From Micromonospora tarapacensis (GTDB lineage: Bacteria > Actinomycetota > Actinomycetes > Mycobacteriales > Micromonosporaceae): a DNA stretch of 64,000 nt. Under the pieces are notes generated by a model that was not told the origin of the DNA, did no database searches, and was given only the letters and a program-made list of their open reading frames with translations. The DNA is taken from NCBI RefSeq assembly GCF_019697375.1, contig NZ_JAHCDI010000003.1, forward strand, positions 682,001 to 746,000, read 5' to 3'. This document shows, piece after piece, positions 27,200 through 37,200 of this stretch (position 1 is its first letter; the number at the start of each line of letters is the position of its first letter). The translations under genes were made by a program, and so were the position numbers.

Positions 27200-29804
27200 C
27201 GGGACCGCCCGCCGGAGCAGCCAGGCCACCCGGGATCTTTCCCGGTGGAATTCGTCGGCCGCCGGGTAGCCGCCGTGGCTGCGGATCGGTGGGTCGGCCA
27301 CCTCGCCGTCGCTCGGGTGCAGTGCCTCGGGGTCGGTGACCGCGATGTCCCGTTCCCCTGCGGCGACCGGCCAACCGAGCGGGTCGGTGTCCCGCCAGAA
27401 GTTCGTCCACCTGGTCACGCCGGACGGCCGGGTCAGTGCCCCGGTCAGCACGGGCAGCCGGTCGGGGCCGAAGTAGGCGGGGAAGATCCGGCCGTAGAGC
27501 CGGGTCAGCTGGCAGCCGTAGGAGAAGAACCAGATCCGTCGCCGCCACCGGTGTGGTAGTTGGAGGATCACCGCGGTGCAGATCACGGTGCCCTGGCTGT
27601 GCCCGGAGAGGATGATTCCGTCCATCCGGCGGGGGTCGTGCTCGGTCAGCGCGAGCAGGCCGGCGGTGCGGGTGAGCAGTTCGGGCACGGCCCGCTCGGC
27701 ATAGCTCGGTGGGGCGAGCGGGTGCGCGGTGCGCGGCCAGAACGTTCCCACGTCCCAGACCACCCCGACGGACCGCCGGACGGTGTCGTTGCGGTAGACG
27801 AGCAGGCCGACGGCGGCGACCGCCACCGGCAACCAGCCGAGCAGCGAGCCGCCGATGTCGGCGACGGCCTTGACCGCGGCGGCGCCTGCGCCCGTCGCTA
27901 TCGCCTGCGGGCGGGCGGCGGAGAGGACGGCGACGCAGCCGAGGGCGGCGAGCACGGCCATCGCGCCGGCGTACCAACCGGCCAGCCGCAGCGCGTGTTC
28001 GCCGACCAGCCGGTGCAACGCCTGGTGGGTGCTCACGTCCCGGCCGCGGCGCAGGTCGTGCGCGGAAAGCCGTCCGCCGCGGGCGCTCAGTTCGGCGTAC
28101 TCCTCGCGCCGCAGCCGGTGGAAGAGCACGGCGGCGCGGACGGCGACCAGGGCGAGCAGCAGCAGCGCGACGCCGAAGCCCAGCCCGGCCCAGGGCACCA
28201 GGGTCGGCGGGACCACCACGGACCGCCCGCCGGGCGTGGCCGCGCCGTTGAGCCGGTCGGTGACCCAGTAGAGCACTCCGGTGCTGTACGCGAGGCAGAG
28301 CAGCCAACCGAAGCCGGCGATGACAGCCGGTGCCCGACCTCGCCAGGCGAGGTCGGTGTGCGGCTCCAGCGGTTGGTTCGACGCGGTGGGCCGGGTCCGG
28401 GGCAGCAGCAGGCCGGTCCCCGCGAGGGCCAACAGCGGCAGGGTCAGCTGCCACACCTCAAGCGGTGCCGGCCCGACGCCGGGCAACCAGCCGTGGCACC
28501 AGCCGGCGGCGCCGGCGATCAGCAGCGTGGCGGCGGCGGGTGTCGCGACGCCGCGCCGCCCGGAGCGCGCGGCTGCCCCGATCGCGATGAGCAGCAGCAG
28601 TTGGCCGGTGCCCAGCCAGGCGATGATCCGGTCGTAGCCCGGCAGCGACCGGTCCGCCAGGCAGCCGGCCAGGGCCGGGTCTTCGGCGCATCCCGCGGGT
28701 GGGCGTAGCTCGGCCAGGGGCGTGCCGGCGGCGCCGTCGGGCAGCATCAGCACCGCGACGGTGCCGGCCAGGCCGAGGCCGGTGAGGACGACGACCATGG
28801 CGCTCCACGGGCCGAGCGGGGTGGCCCCGTCGCGCCGGGTCAGGAACGGCCGGCCGATGGCCACCAGCGTGATCACCACGACCGCGATCATCCCCGCCGC
28901 CGCGGTCCAGGCGATGGCGGCCCGCGCCCCCGCGGCGGGTCCAGCATCGCGACCGTGCCGAGCGGGACCGCCGCGGCCACCACCGTGGCGGTGCAGAGGT
29001 GCAGCACGGCCGCGCGCCGCAGCTGCCCCTCGCCCCACCAGAACGTCGGGTCCTGAAGTGGGTTGGCGAGCGGGGCCGGCGGCGGTTCGGGAAGGGAGGC
29101 GGTTCCGGCGCCGGCTGGCTGACCGGCACGTCGGCGTCGACCGGCGCCGGCGTACGGCGCACCGGCGGGTTCGTCGTCGGGTCGGCGGGCATCACCGCCT
29201 CGTACTGGTACGTCCGCCAGGTGACCAGGCCGAGCACGGCGATCAGGGCGAGCGGCACGAGCAGGCCGACGGCCAACGTCCGGCCGCCCTGCTGCCACCA
29301 GGGGCTGGCGAGGAACTCCCACGGCCCGGGGACGTGGCGCAGGCAGGTCTCGTCCACGCACTGCCAGCCGATGAGGTCGACGCCGACTCCGGTGAGCGCG
29401 ATCACGGGCGTGCCGGTCAGGGTCAGGCAGAACAGCCGGATCAGCCATGCGGTCATCCCGGATCGGCTGGCCAGCCGTTCGGTGGTCGGGTCGGGCGGTA
29501 TCCCGGGCCGGGCGTGCAGTGCCACATTGGCGAGGGTGAAGGGCAACAGCAGCGTCCAGAGGGCCCGCTCCACGTCACGGGCGGTCCGCGCGCCGGAGGT
29601 CAACTGCCCCCAGCTGTACGCCTCGACGACGATCGGATCGAGTGGCGTGGCGGTGGGAGAGCGGTAGAAGCCGGTGACCGGGCCGCCGGCGACCAGCCGT
29701 GGCTGGAGTGCCTCGCCGGCCGGTTCCGCCGTCAGACCCAGGATCTCGGCGGGCGGCGTGTTCGACACTCCGTGTACGCGAAGTTCGAGAATCCGACTGC
29801 CCAT
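27176..29804 (-). CDS. Large membrane protein with C-terminal alpha/beta-hydrolase-like domain (two frameshifts)
   Basis: About 876 residues once two missing bases are restored (one C near 29095, one G near 28930). The N-terminus MGSRILELRVHGVSNTPP is a conserved-looking opening. Many membrane segments follow through ~600 residues, then a soluble region with GIILSGHSQGTVICT, a nucleophile elbow (GHSQG), and FFSYGCQLTRLYGRIFP. The layout suggests a membrane-embedded lipase/esterase or a signalling protein, but the other triad residues are not certain. The start at 29804 has GGGAGG upstream. The 3' end overlaps the convergent kinase gene. Function unknown. Confidence 0.75.
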
Positions 29805-30026
29805 GCCAAGCCTCCCGGTGACGCCTGTGTTACCCAGAGTGCCTGATCCGTCGGCCCGGGTGCCACTCGCCGTAGAGGTGTTTGTGCTGGTGGGAGCCCC
29901 TGGTTGGTCAGTTGAGCTGGCATGAGCAAGGACGATCGCGTCGCCGATGGTGATGGGTCGCGCCGCCTCCCACGTCGCCCGGCGCGGTTCTGGAGTCGCC
30001 TTCGTCGACGAGACCGTTGCCGGCTC

Positions 30027-30986
30027 TCAGTCGTTGGCGTGCAGGGCGGCGTTCAGCTCGATGCCCCGGCCGGTGCGGGGCCGGGCCTCCAGCGCTCCGG
30101 TGACCGAGTTGCGCCAGAGGAGCAACCCGTCGACGCCGGACAGCTCGCGGGCCTTGACCACCCGGCCGTCCGGCAGGCCGATCTTCGAGGCGGCGGTGAT
30201 GTAGCAACCTGCCTCGACCACGCAGTCGTCGCCGAGCGAGATGCCCACGCCGGCGTTCGCGCCGACCAGGCTGCGTTCGCCGATGCGCACCTTGTCGGTG
30301 CCGCCGCCGGAGAGGGTGCCCATGATGGAGGCGCCGCCGCCGATGTCCGAGCCGTCGCCCACCACCACGCCCTGCACGATGCGACCCTCGACCATGGAGG
30401 TGCCCAGCGTGCCGGCGTTGAAGTTGACGAAGCCCTCGTGCATGACCGTGGTGCCCGCGGCGAGGTGTGCGCCGAGGCGGACCCGGTCGGCGTCGGCGAT
30501 CCGCACCCCCGCGGGGACCACGTAGTCCGTCATCCGGGGGAACTTGTCCACTCCGTACACGCCCAGGTGGCGGCCGGCGGCCCGTTCGATGACGCGCAGT
30601 TCGTCCACCCGCTCCGGCGGGCAGGGCCCGGCCGAGGTCCAGGCCACGTTGGCCAGCTTGCCGAAGATGCCGTCGAGGTTGAGCTCGTTGGGCCGCACCA
30701 GGCGGTGCGAGAGCAGATGCAGCCGCAGGTACGCGTCGGCCGCGTCCTTGATCGGGTCGTCCAGCGAGCCGATGACGGTGACCACCTGGACGGTACGCAG
30801 ACCCGGCAGCGCGCGGTCGCCGATCGCGCCCGGCGGCAGGTCCAGCACGTCGGCCTCGTCCTCGCCGGCGATCAGCGGCAGCTCGCCGAGGCCCAGCTTG
30901 CCGGTCGGGTACCAGGTGTCGAGCACCTGGTCGCCGGCGGTGACGGTGGCCAGGCCGATGCCCCACGCGGATTGTGTGGACGTCAT
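30027..30986 (-). CDS. dapD: Tetrahydrodipicolinate N-succinyltransferase
   Basis: A 319-residue trimeric acyltransferase that succinylates tetrahydrodipicolinate in diaminopimelate synthesis. It is of the actinobacterial DapD type: N-terminal alpha/beta domain, then a left-handed beta-helix of hexapeptide repeats ([62 protein letters not shown]) and the catalytic loop with [15 protein letters not shown] at 30986 has GAGAGGTGA upstream. Divergent from dapE, the same arrangement as Rv1201c/Rv1202. Confidence 0.96.
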   Translation of the reverse strand: MTSTQSAWGIGLATVTAGDQVLDTWYPTGKLGLGELPLIAGEDEADVLDLPPGAIGDRALPGLRTVQVVTVIGSLDDPIKDAADAYLRLHLLSHRLVRPNELNLDGIFGKLANVAWTSAGPCPPERVDELRVIERAAGRHLGVYGVDKFPRMTDYVVPAGVRIADADRVRLGAHLAAGTTVMHEGFVNFNAGTLGTSMVEGRIVQGVVVGDGSDIGGGASIMGTLSGGGTDKVRIGERSLVGANAGVGISLGDDCVVEAGCYITAASKIGLPDGRVVKARELSGVDGLLLWRNSVTGALEARPRTGRGIELNAALHAND

Positions 30987-31020
30987 TTACTCACCTCTCG
31001 TTCCCATGGGCTTGCTGCTG

Positions 31021-31056
31021 CTCGCGACTGCGGGGCTCGCAAGCTCACTCCTCGCG
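31021..31056 (-). repeat. Junction repeat, copy between dapD and dapE
   Basis: On the minus strand: CGCGAGGAGTGAGCTTGCGA followed by GCCCCGCAGTCGCGAG. The same words occur twice at 43506-43614 and partly at 37853-37879. Here it lies 35 bases upstream of the dapD start, within the divergent promoter region. Confidence 0.7.
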
Positions 31057-31099
31057 TTTCGCCGAAGGGCTCGCGTCTCACGGTCGCCGGTTGTGACGG

Positions 31100-31115
31100 T
31101 ACCGTGCGGACCATG
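31100..31115 (+). promoter_or_regulatory. -10 box for dapE
   Basis: TACCGT at 31100-31105, seven bases before ATG 31113; no ribosome site, so probably leaderless. Confidence 0.5.
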
Positions 31116-32186
31116 GAGAACCCGCTTACCCCCGAGGTCCTCGCCGATCCGGTGGCGTTGACCCGCGCGCTGGTCGACATCAAGTCGGTGTCCCTCAACG
31201 AGACGGCCATCGCCGACTGCGTCGAGGAGATCCTGCGGGTGGTGCCGCACCTGACCACGAGCAGGCACGGCAACACGGTGATGGCCCGTACGGACCTGGG
31301 CCGGAGCTCCCGAGTGGTACTGGCCGGGCACCTGGACACCGTCCCGTTGAACAACAACTTCCCGTCGACTCTGCGCGGCGACCTGATCTACGGCTGCGGC
31401 ACCTCGGACATGAAGTCCGGGGTCGCCTTCGCGCTGCACCTCGCGACCACCCTGGCCGAGCCGCGCTACGACGTCACGTACTTCTTCTACGAGGCCGAGG
31501 AGATCGAGTCCAGGTACAACGGGCTGCACCTGGTGGCGCAGGCGCACCCCGAGTGGCTGACGGCCGACTTCGCGCTGCTGCTCGAACCGACGTACGGCGT
31601 CGTGGAGGCCGGCTGCCAGGGCACCATGCGGGCGACGGTGGTGACCACCGGGGTCCGGGCCCACTCGGCCCGTTCCTGGCACGGGGTCAACGCCGTGCAC
31701 GACGCCGGTGAGGTGCTGCGCCGGCTGTCGACGTACCAGGCACGGCGGGTGACCATCGACGGGTGCGAGTACCGCGAGGGGATGAACGCGGTGCGGATCT
31801 CCGGTGGGGTGGCCGGCAACGTCGTGCCGGACCGGTGCGAGATCGAGGTGAACTACCGCTTCGCGCCCGACCGGACGCCGGCCGAGGCCGAGGCGCACCT
31901 GCGCGAGGTGTTCGCGGGGTACGAACTCGCGGTGACCGACTGCGCGGCCGGGGCACTGCCCGGTTTGGCGGCCGCCCCCGCGCGGGAGTTCCTGGCCGCG
32001 GTGGGTGCTGCCCCGATCGGCAAGCTGGGCTGGACCGACGTGGCCCGGTTCGCCGCGATGGGGATTCCGGCGCTGAACTTCGGCCCGGGTGACCCGAACC
32101 TGGCCCATCATCCCGACGAGCACGTCGAGATCGGCAAGATCCGGGATGGCGCCGCCACCCTGTACCGCTGGCTCGCCCCCGCCTGA
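31113..32186 (+). CDS. dapE: Succinyl-diaminopimelate desuccinylase
   Basis: A 357-residue M20-family zinc amidohydrolase that releases succinate from succinyl-diaminopimelate. Metal motifs are GHLDTVP, YGCGTSDMKSG and YEAEEIESRYNG, with the dimerisation (lid) domain between and the terminal metal His in LAHHPDEHVEI. Length agrees with Rv1202. With dapC and dapD in the same window, three of the succinylase-branch enzymes are present. Confidence 0.96.
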   Translation: MENPLTPEVLADPVALTRALVDIKSVSLNETAIADCVEEILRVVPHLTTSRHGNTVMARTDLGRSSRVVLAGHLDTVPLNNNFPSTLRGDLIYGCGTSDMKSGVAFALHLATTLAEPRYDVTYFFYEAEEIESRYNGLHLVAQAHPEWLTADFALLLEPTYGVVEAGCQGTMRATVVTTGVRAHSARSWHGVNAVHDAGEVLRRLSTYQARRVTIDGCEYREGMNAVRISGGVAGNVVPDRCEIEVNYRFAPDRTPAEAEAHLREVFAGYELAVTDCAAGALPGLAAAPAREFLAAVGAAPIGKLGWTDVARFAAMGIPALNFGPGDPNLAHHPDEHVEIGKIRDGAATLYRWLAPA

Positions 32187-32254
32187 GCCTCCTCGGGCCG
32201 GAGGTTCGCCCCGTGGTCGGCCGGGTGACGTGGCCGCCCGGTGACGCGGTGGGG

Positions 32255-32407
32255 TCAGACGGCGCTCAGGTGCGAGTCGGTGCTGGGCTCGACGGGCGGT
32301 TCGGGCGGGTTCTCGAGCAGCCGGGCGCGCCGGCGCTCGGCCACCACGTCGCGGATCCGTCGCTGCATCTGGCGTCGGATCCGGACCCGTTCGTTGTTGT
32401 TGATCAC
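32255..32407 (-). CDS. Small basic protein, 50 residues
   Basis: GTG at 32407 lies six bases after a strong GGAGGAG site. The peptide starts INNNERVRIRRQMQ, is very Arg rich over the first 30 residues (likely one long helix) and ends in a Pro/Glu/Ser-rich tail. It is convergent with dapE and divergent from the first LOG gene. No family is recognised. Ribosome site, codon use and position make it credible. Confidence 0.6.
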   Translation of the reverse strand: MINNNERVRIRRQMQRRIRDVVAERRRARLLENPPEPPVEPSTDSHLSAV

Positions 32408-32532
32408 GCTGTCTCCTCCCCCGAAGCCGCGTGCCGAGGCATACCCGGTATGTGAATAGTAAGACGTACGGGAAAGGGGTTTGGTTGCACAAGATCACGA
32501 AGTGTTTGCCGGGTTCTCCGGTCGGACTCCAC

Positions 32533-32548
32533 TACGGTTGCTCCCATG
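32533..32548 (+). promoter_or_regulatory. -10 box for first LOG gene
   Basis: TACGGT at 32533-32538, seven bases before ATG 32546; leaderless layout. A short palindrome CATACC-C-GGTATG lies about 90 bases upstream in the divergent region. Confidence 0.5.
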
Positions 32549-33385
32549 ACCCAGAGCAACCGCCGTGAACCAGGACAGGAGCGGCACCGCGGCGCCGTCA
32601 CATTCCGTCGCCAGTCAATTACCTCAAGCACCGCCGACCAGGGGCTGCTGGACTCGCGGGCGCGCGCCGACTGGAAGACCAAGGACGCCTGGCGGGCGCT
32701 GCGCATTCTCTCCGAGTTCGTCGAGGGCTTCGACACCCTCGCCGACCTGCCACCGGCGGTGAGCGTCTTCGGCTCGGCCCGTAGCAAGCCGGACAGCCCG
32801 GAGTGCCAGCTCGCCGAGGCGCTGGGTGCGGCACTGGCCCGAGCCGGGTACGCCGTGATCACCGGCGGTGGGCCCGGCGTGATGGAGGCGGCCAACCGGG
32901 GTGCGAGCGAGGCGGGTGGCCACTCCGTCGGTCTCGGCATCGAGCTCCCCTTCGAGCAGGGCATCAACGACTGGGTCGACCTGGCCATCGACTTTCGCTA
33001 CTTCTTCGCCCGCAAGACCATGTTCGTCAAGTACGCGCAGGCGTTCGTCGTGCTGCCCGGCGGCTTCGGCACCATGGACGAACTCTTCGAGGCACTCACC
33101 CTGGTGCAGACCGGCAAGGTCACCCGGTTCCCGGTGGTGCTGATGGGCGCGGAGTACTGGCAGGGTCTGCTCGACTGGCTGCGCGACACGATGGCGGCGG
33201 AAGGGAAGATCGGTCCGGTCGACCTGGAGCTGATCTGCGTCACCGACGACATCGCCGCGGCGGTGCGGCACATCGTGGAGGCCGAGGCGGCCATCAGCGC
33301 CGAGCAGGAGGCGGTCCGCGAGGAGGCCGTCGCCCGGGTCGCCGCCGACCAGCGGGCCGCGGCCGACGAGTCCACGGAGCGCTGA
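32546..33385 (+). CDS. LOG-family (TIGR00730) nucleotide phosphoribohydrolase-like protein, long form
   Basis: A 279-residue Rossmann-like protein with the LOG signature PGGFGTMDE (171-179) and ITGGGPGVMEAANRGA (nucleotide loop). LOG enzymes cut cytokinin riboside 5'-monophosphates or related AMP derivatives, releasing free base. This form carries a ~65-residue basic N-terminal extension and a charged helical tail (EQEAVREEAVARVAADQR). A second, shorter paralogue starts four bases downstream. Confidence 0.88.
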   Translation: MTQSNRREPGQERHRGAVTFRRQSITSSTADQGLLDSRARADWKTKDAWRALRILSEFVEGFDTLADLPPAVSVFGSARSKPDSPECQLAEALGAALARAGYAVITGGGPGVMEAANRGASEAGGHSVGLGIELPFEQGINDWVDLAIDFRYFFARKTMFVKYAQAFVVLPGGFGTMDELFEALTLVQTGKVTRFPVVLMGAEYWQGLLDWLRDTMAAEGKIGPVDLELICVTDDIAAAVRHIVEAEAAISAEQEAVREEAVARVAADQRAAADESTER

Positions 33386-33388
33386 CCC

Positions 33389-33934
33389 GTGGCCGCGATC
33401 TGTGTCTTCTGCGCCTCCTCCCGTACTCTCGACCAGCGCTGGCTCGACCTCGCCGCCGCCACCGGCGCGGAGATCGCCCGGCGTGGGCACACGCTGGTCA
33501 GCGGTGGCGGCTGCGTCGGGATGATGGGTGCGCTGGTCGACGGCGCACGGTCGGCGGGTGGCCGGACGATCGGCGTGATCCCGCAGGCGCTGGTCGACCT
33601 GGAGGTTGCCGACCTCGCCTCCGACGAGCTGCTCGTCACCGATTCGATGGCCAGCCGGAAGATCCTCATGATCGAGAAGTCGGACGCCTTCCTCACGCTG
33701 CCGGGTGGTCTCGGCACCCTGGACGAACTCTTCGAGGTCTGGACCACCGCCACGCTGGCCCTGCACCGCAAGCCCATGGTGTTGGTGGACAGCGACGGGT
33801 TCTACGGCCCACTGCTGGACTGGCTGCGCAGCCTGACCGACCAGACCTTCCTCAAGCCCGCCGGTTTTGGCCTGCTCCGGCTGGCCGACACCGTTCCCAC
33901 CGCCCTGGACCTCCTCGAATCCCACCTCGCCTGA
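33389..33934 (+). CDS. LOG-family (TIGR00730) protein, short form
   Basis: A 181-residue compact LOG protein: ICVFCASSRTLDQRW, LVSGGGCVGMMGALVDGA and the catalytic PGGLGTLDE (105-113). It is closer in length to characterised cytokinin-activating LOG enzymes than its upstream neighbour. The GTG start is three bases after the upstream stop, so the two paralogues are one operon. A tandem repeat follows its stop. Confidence 0.9.
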   Translation: MAAICVFCASSRTLDQRWLDLAAATGAEIARRGHTLVSGGGCVGMMGALVDGARSAGGRTIGVIPQALVDLEVADLASDELLVTDSMASRKILMIEKSDAFLTLPGGLGTLDELFEVWTTATLALHRKPMVLVDSDGFYGPLLDWLRSLTDQTFLKPAGFGLLRLADTVPTALDLLESHLA

Positions 33935-33941
33935 ACCACGG

Positions 33942-34017
33942 CCCGACCCGTCCGTGCCCGACCCGTCAGTGCCCGACCGGTGTGTGCCCCGACCCGTGGG
34001 TACCCGACCCGTCCGCG
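33942..34017 (+). repeat. Five-copy ~15-bp tandem repeat
   Basis: Five degenerate units of CCCGACCCGTCCGTG follow the LOG stop after seven bases. Non-coding, likely variable between strains. Confidence 0.7.
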
Positions 34018-34042
34018 CCGCCGGTGGCTACCTGGCACACAC

Positions 34043-34108
34043 TTGGCTCTGCTTCAATCCACGCAACAGAAGCTGCCTCGACCGGTGCGTGGGGTGAGGC
34101 AGAGCAAA
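34043..34108. repeat. Dispersed inverted-repeat element, copy 2
   Basis: Arms at 34043-34067 and 34083-34108 carry the same TGGCTCTGCTTCAATCCACG-type sequence as the 3657-3783 element, here with a 15-base loop and more mismatches. It lies in the 349-base gap between the LOG operon and adnA. The rest of that gap (34109-34283) holds no gene that I can support. Confidence 0.72.
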
Positions 34109-34283
34109 GGGCGCGGAGTGGTACCGGTAGGCGGTGGCGCTCCGGCACCGTGCGCCGCAGTGCGATGGGGCGCCCAGCGGCCCTCCGGGCACCGATCGGC
34201 GGGGACCAGGCCGGGGCGCGAGCTGGGGCTCGGAAGGGTGTGGCGCGGCGGCAAGTGTCGCAGGGGCGTGATGGGATGTCGGG

Positions 34284-37200
34284 ATGCAGGCGTACCGGTT
34301 GGTGCGTCGGCCCGCCGGGCCGACCGACGGTGGTGGCCCGTCGGCCGGGCAGTCACCGGTCGACGCCCACCCGGAAGCCGACCCGGCTCCGCCCATCCGA
34401 GGCCGCGGGCCGGGAGGATCTCGGGCAGGCGGAGGTCGTCGCGCACACCGACGGGCCGATGCTGGTCCTCGGCGGGCCGGGCACCGGGAAGACCCGCACG
34501 CTCGTCGAGGCGGTCGCCGCGCGGGTCGCCGAGGGCGTCGATCCGGAGCGGATCCTGGTGCTCACCTTCAGCCGACGCGGCGCCGCCGACCTGCGGCATC
34601 GAGTCGAGGCCCGGATCGCCGCGACCGGACAACGGGTGTTGCGCGAACCGCTGGTACGCACCTTCCCCGCGTACGCGTTCGGGCTGCTGCGGCGCGCCGC
34701 CGCCGAGCGGGGTGAGCCGTCACCCCGGCTGCTCACCGGCCCGGAACAGGATCTGATCATCCGTGAGCTGCTGGACGTGGTCGGTGCGGAATCCGGCGAG
34801 GAACCCGGCGACGACCCGGTCGGCTGGCCGGTGGAGCTACGCCCGGCACTGCGTACCCGGGCGTTCGCCGCCCAGCTGCGTGACCTGCTGATGCGCGCCG
34901 CCGAGCGTGGGGTGGGCCCGGTCGAGCTGGCCCGGCTCGGCGAGCGGTTGGGCCGCGCCGACTGGCCGGCCGCCGCTCGGTTCCTGCGGGAGTACGTCGC
35001 GGTGCTGGCGCTGCGCGACGTGGCCAACCGGGGCTCGGTCGCCTACGACCCGGCGGAACTCGTGCGGGCGGCCACCGGGATGCTGCGCGACGACGCGGAG
35101 CTGCTGTCCGCCGAGCGGCGCCGGCTGGCGTACGTCTACGTCGACGAACTCGCCGACACCGACCCCGCGCAGCTCGACCTGTTGGACACCGTCGCCGGTG
35201 GCGGGATTCCGCTGGTCGCCTTCGCCGATCCCGATTCCTCCACCTATGCCTTCCGGGGCGCCGACCCGGCCGGTGTGACGACCTTCCCGCACCGGTTCCG
35301 CACCGCCTCCGGTGCGCCGGCCGCGCAGGTGCTGCTGAGCACCAGCTACCGCGCCGGGGCCGGTTGCTGGCCGCCTCCACCCGGCTGGCCCGGCGGCTGC
35401 GCGGCCCGGCGGCACATCGGCGGCTGCGCCCGCTGCCGGACGCACCCGCGGGAGCGCTGGAGGTACGCACGTTCTCCTCGACCACCAGCGAGGCGGCCTG
35501 GCTGGCGCACGCGTTGCGTGCGGCGCACCTGCTCGATGGACTGCCCTGGGCGCGGATGGCGGTGCTGGTCCGCTCCACCGCCCGGCAGTTGCCCGGGTTG
35601 CGCCGGGCGCTGCACGCGGCCGGCGTACCCACCGTGGTGCACGGTGAGGATCTCCCCCTGCACCTGCAACCGGCGGTCGCGCCGCTGCTGCTCCTGCTGC
35701 GCTGTGCGCTGGAGCCGGAGCGGCTCGACGAGGAGGCCGCCGTCGCACTGTTGCACTCGCCGCTCGGCGGCGCCGACCCGCTGGCCGAGCGGCGGCTGCG
35801 GCAGGGCCTGCGGGCACTGGCTCTCGCCGGCGGCGACCGGCGGCCCTCCGGCGAGCTGATCGTCGAGGCGCTGCGCGACCCGGCCGAGCTGGCGGGCGTC
35901 GAGCGGCGCTGGGCCGAGCCGGCGCACACAGTGGCCGGCCTGCTGGGCGTGGCCCGGGAGGCGGCCGGCCGGCCGGGCGCCACTGCGGAGGAGGTCCTCT
36001 GGGCCGTCTGGCGGGCCAGCGGGCTGGCCGAGTTGTGGTCCGCCGCGCTGACCCGGGGCCCGGCCGTGGCCGGCGAGGGCGACCTCGCCCGCCGCCGCCG
36101 GGCCGAGGCGGCCGATCGTGACCTTGACGCGGTGATGGTCCTCTTCGACGCCGCCGCCCGGTTCACCGACCGGCTGCCCGGTGCCCGCACCGAGGTCTTC
36201 CTCGACCATGTGCTCGGCCAGGAACTGCCCGCCGACACCCTCGCCCCGACCGCGGACCGCGGCGACGCCGTGCGGCTGCTCACCGCGCACGCCGCCAAGG
36301 GCCTGGAGTGGGACCTGGTCGCCGTGGTCGGGGTGCAGGAGGGTGTCTGGCCGGATCTGCGGCTGCGTGGCAGCCTGCTCGGCTCGGAACGCCTGGTCGA
36401 CGTGCTGGCCGGCCGCGCGGACGGCGCCGGCGGGGTGGCCACGCTGGTCGGGCAGACCTCCGCCTTGCTCGACGAGGAACGGCGGCTGTTCCACGTCGCG
36501 GTGACCCGGGCCAGGCGGCGGCTGCTGGTCAGCGCGGTCGCCTCGGCCGCGGTCGGCGGCGACGACCACGAGGAGCAGCCCAGCCGGTTCCTCTACGAAC
36601 TCGGCACCACCGGCCAGCCCGGCGACGAGCCGGGTCCGGGCGACGCGGCCGGCGGCCCACCGGATCCCGGCCCGGCCGATCCCGGCCCGGCCGATCCCGG
36701 CCCGCCGGATCCCGGCCCGCCGGATCCCGGCCCGCCGGATCCCGGGCCGTTGGGCCCGCCGGTGCCGGCCGCCGGGCCGCCGGACCGCGGCCCGGCCGCC
36801 GGGCCCGCCCCGACCGGCGAAGGCCATGCCGGCGCCGCCGGCCCGCGTAAGCTCCCGCTGAGCCGGCCACCCCGGGCACTCACCCTGCCCGCGTTGGTGG
36901 CGGAACTGCGTACCGCGGTCGTCGACCCGGCGGCCCCGCCCGCCCGGCGGCACGCGGCGGCGGCCGAACTGGCCAGGCTGGCCGCCGCCGGGGTCTCCGG
37001 CGCGCACCCCGACGACTGGTGGGGGTTGCGCCCGCTGTCGGACGATCGGCCGCTGGTGGACGACGGGAAGCCGGTCCGGGTCACCCCGTCGGGGATGGAG
37101 AGCGCGCTGCGGTGCAGCCTGCGCTGGCTGCTGGAACGGCACGGCGGTAGCGCGCCGGCCAGCACCCCGCAGGGCGTCGGCAACCTGGTGCACGCGGCGG

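Noticed and set aside
29922..30026. Start of a long + strand frame (MSKDDRVADGDG...)
   Set aside because: It runs antisense through dapD with repetitive Gly/Arg/His content typical of high-GC shadow frames.
33942..34017. CRISPR array
   Set aside because: Units are contiguous and degenerate with no spacers, and there is no cas gene in the window.
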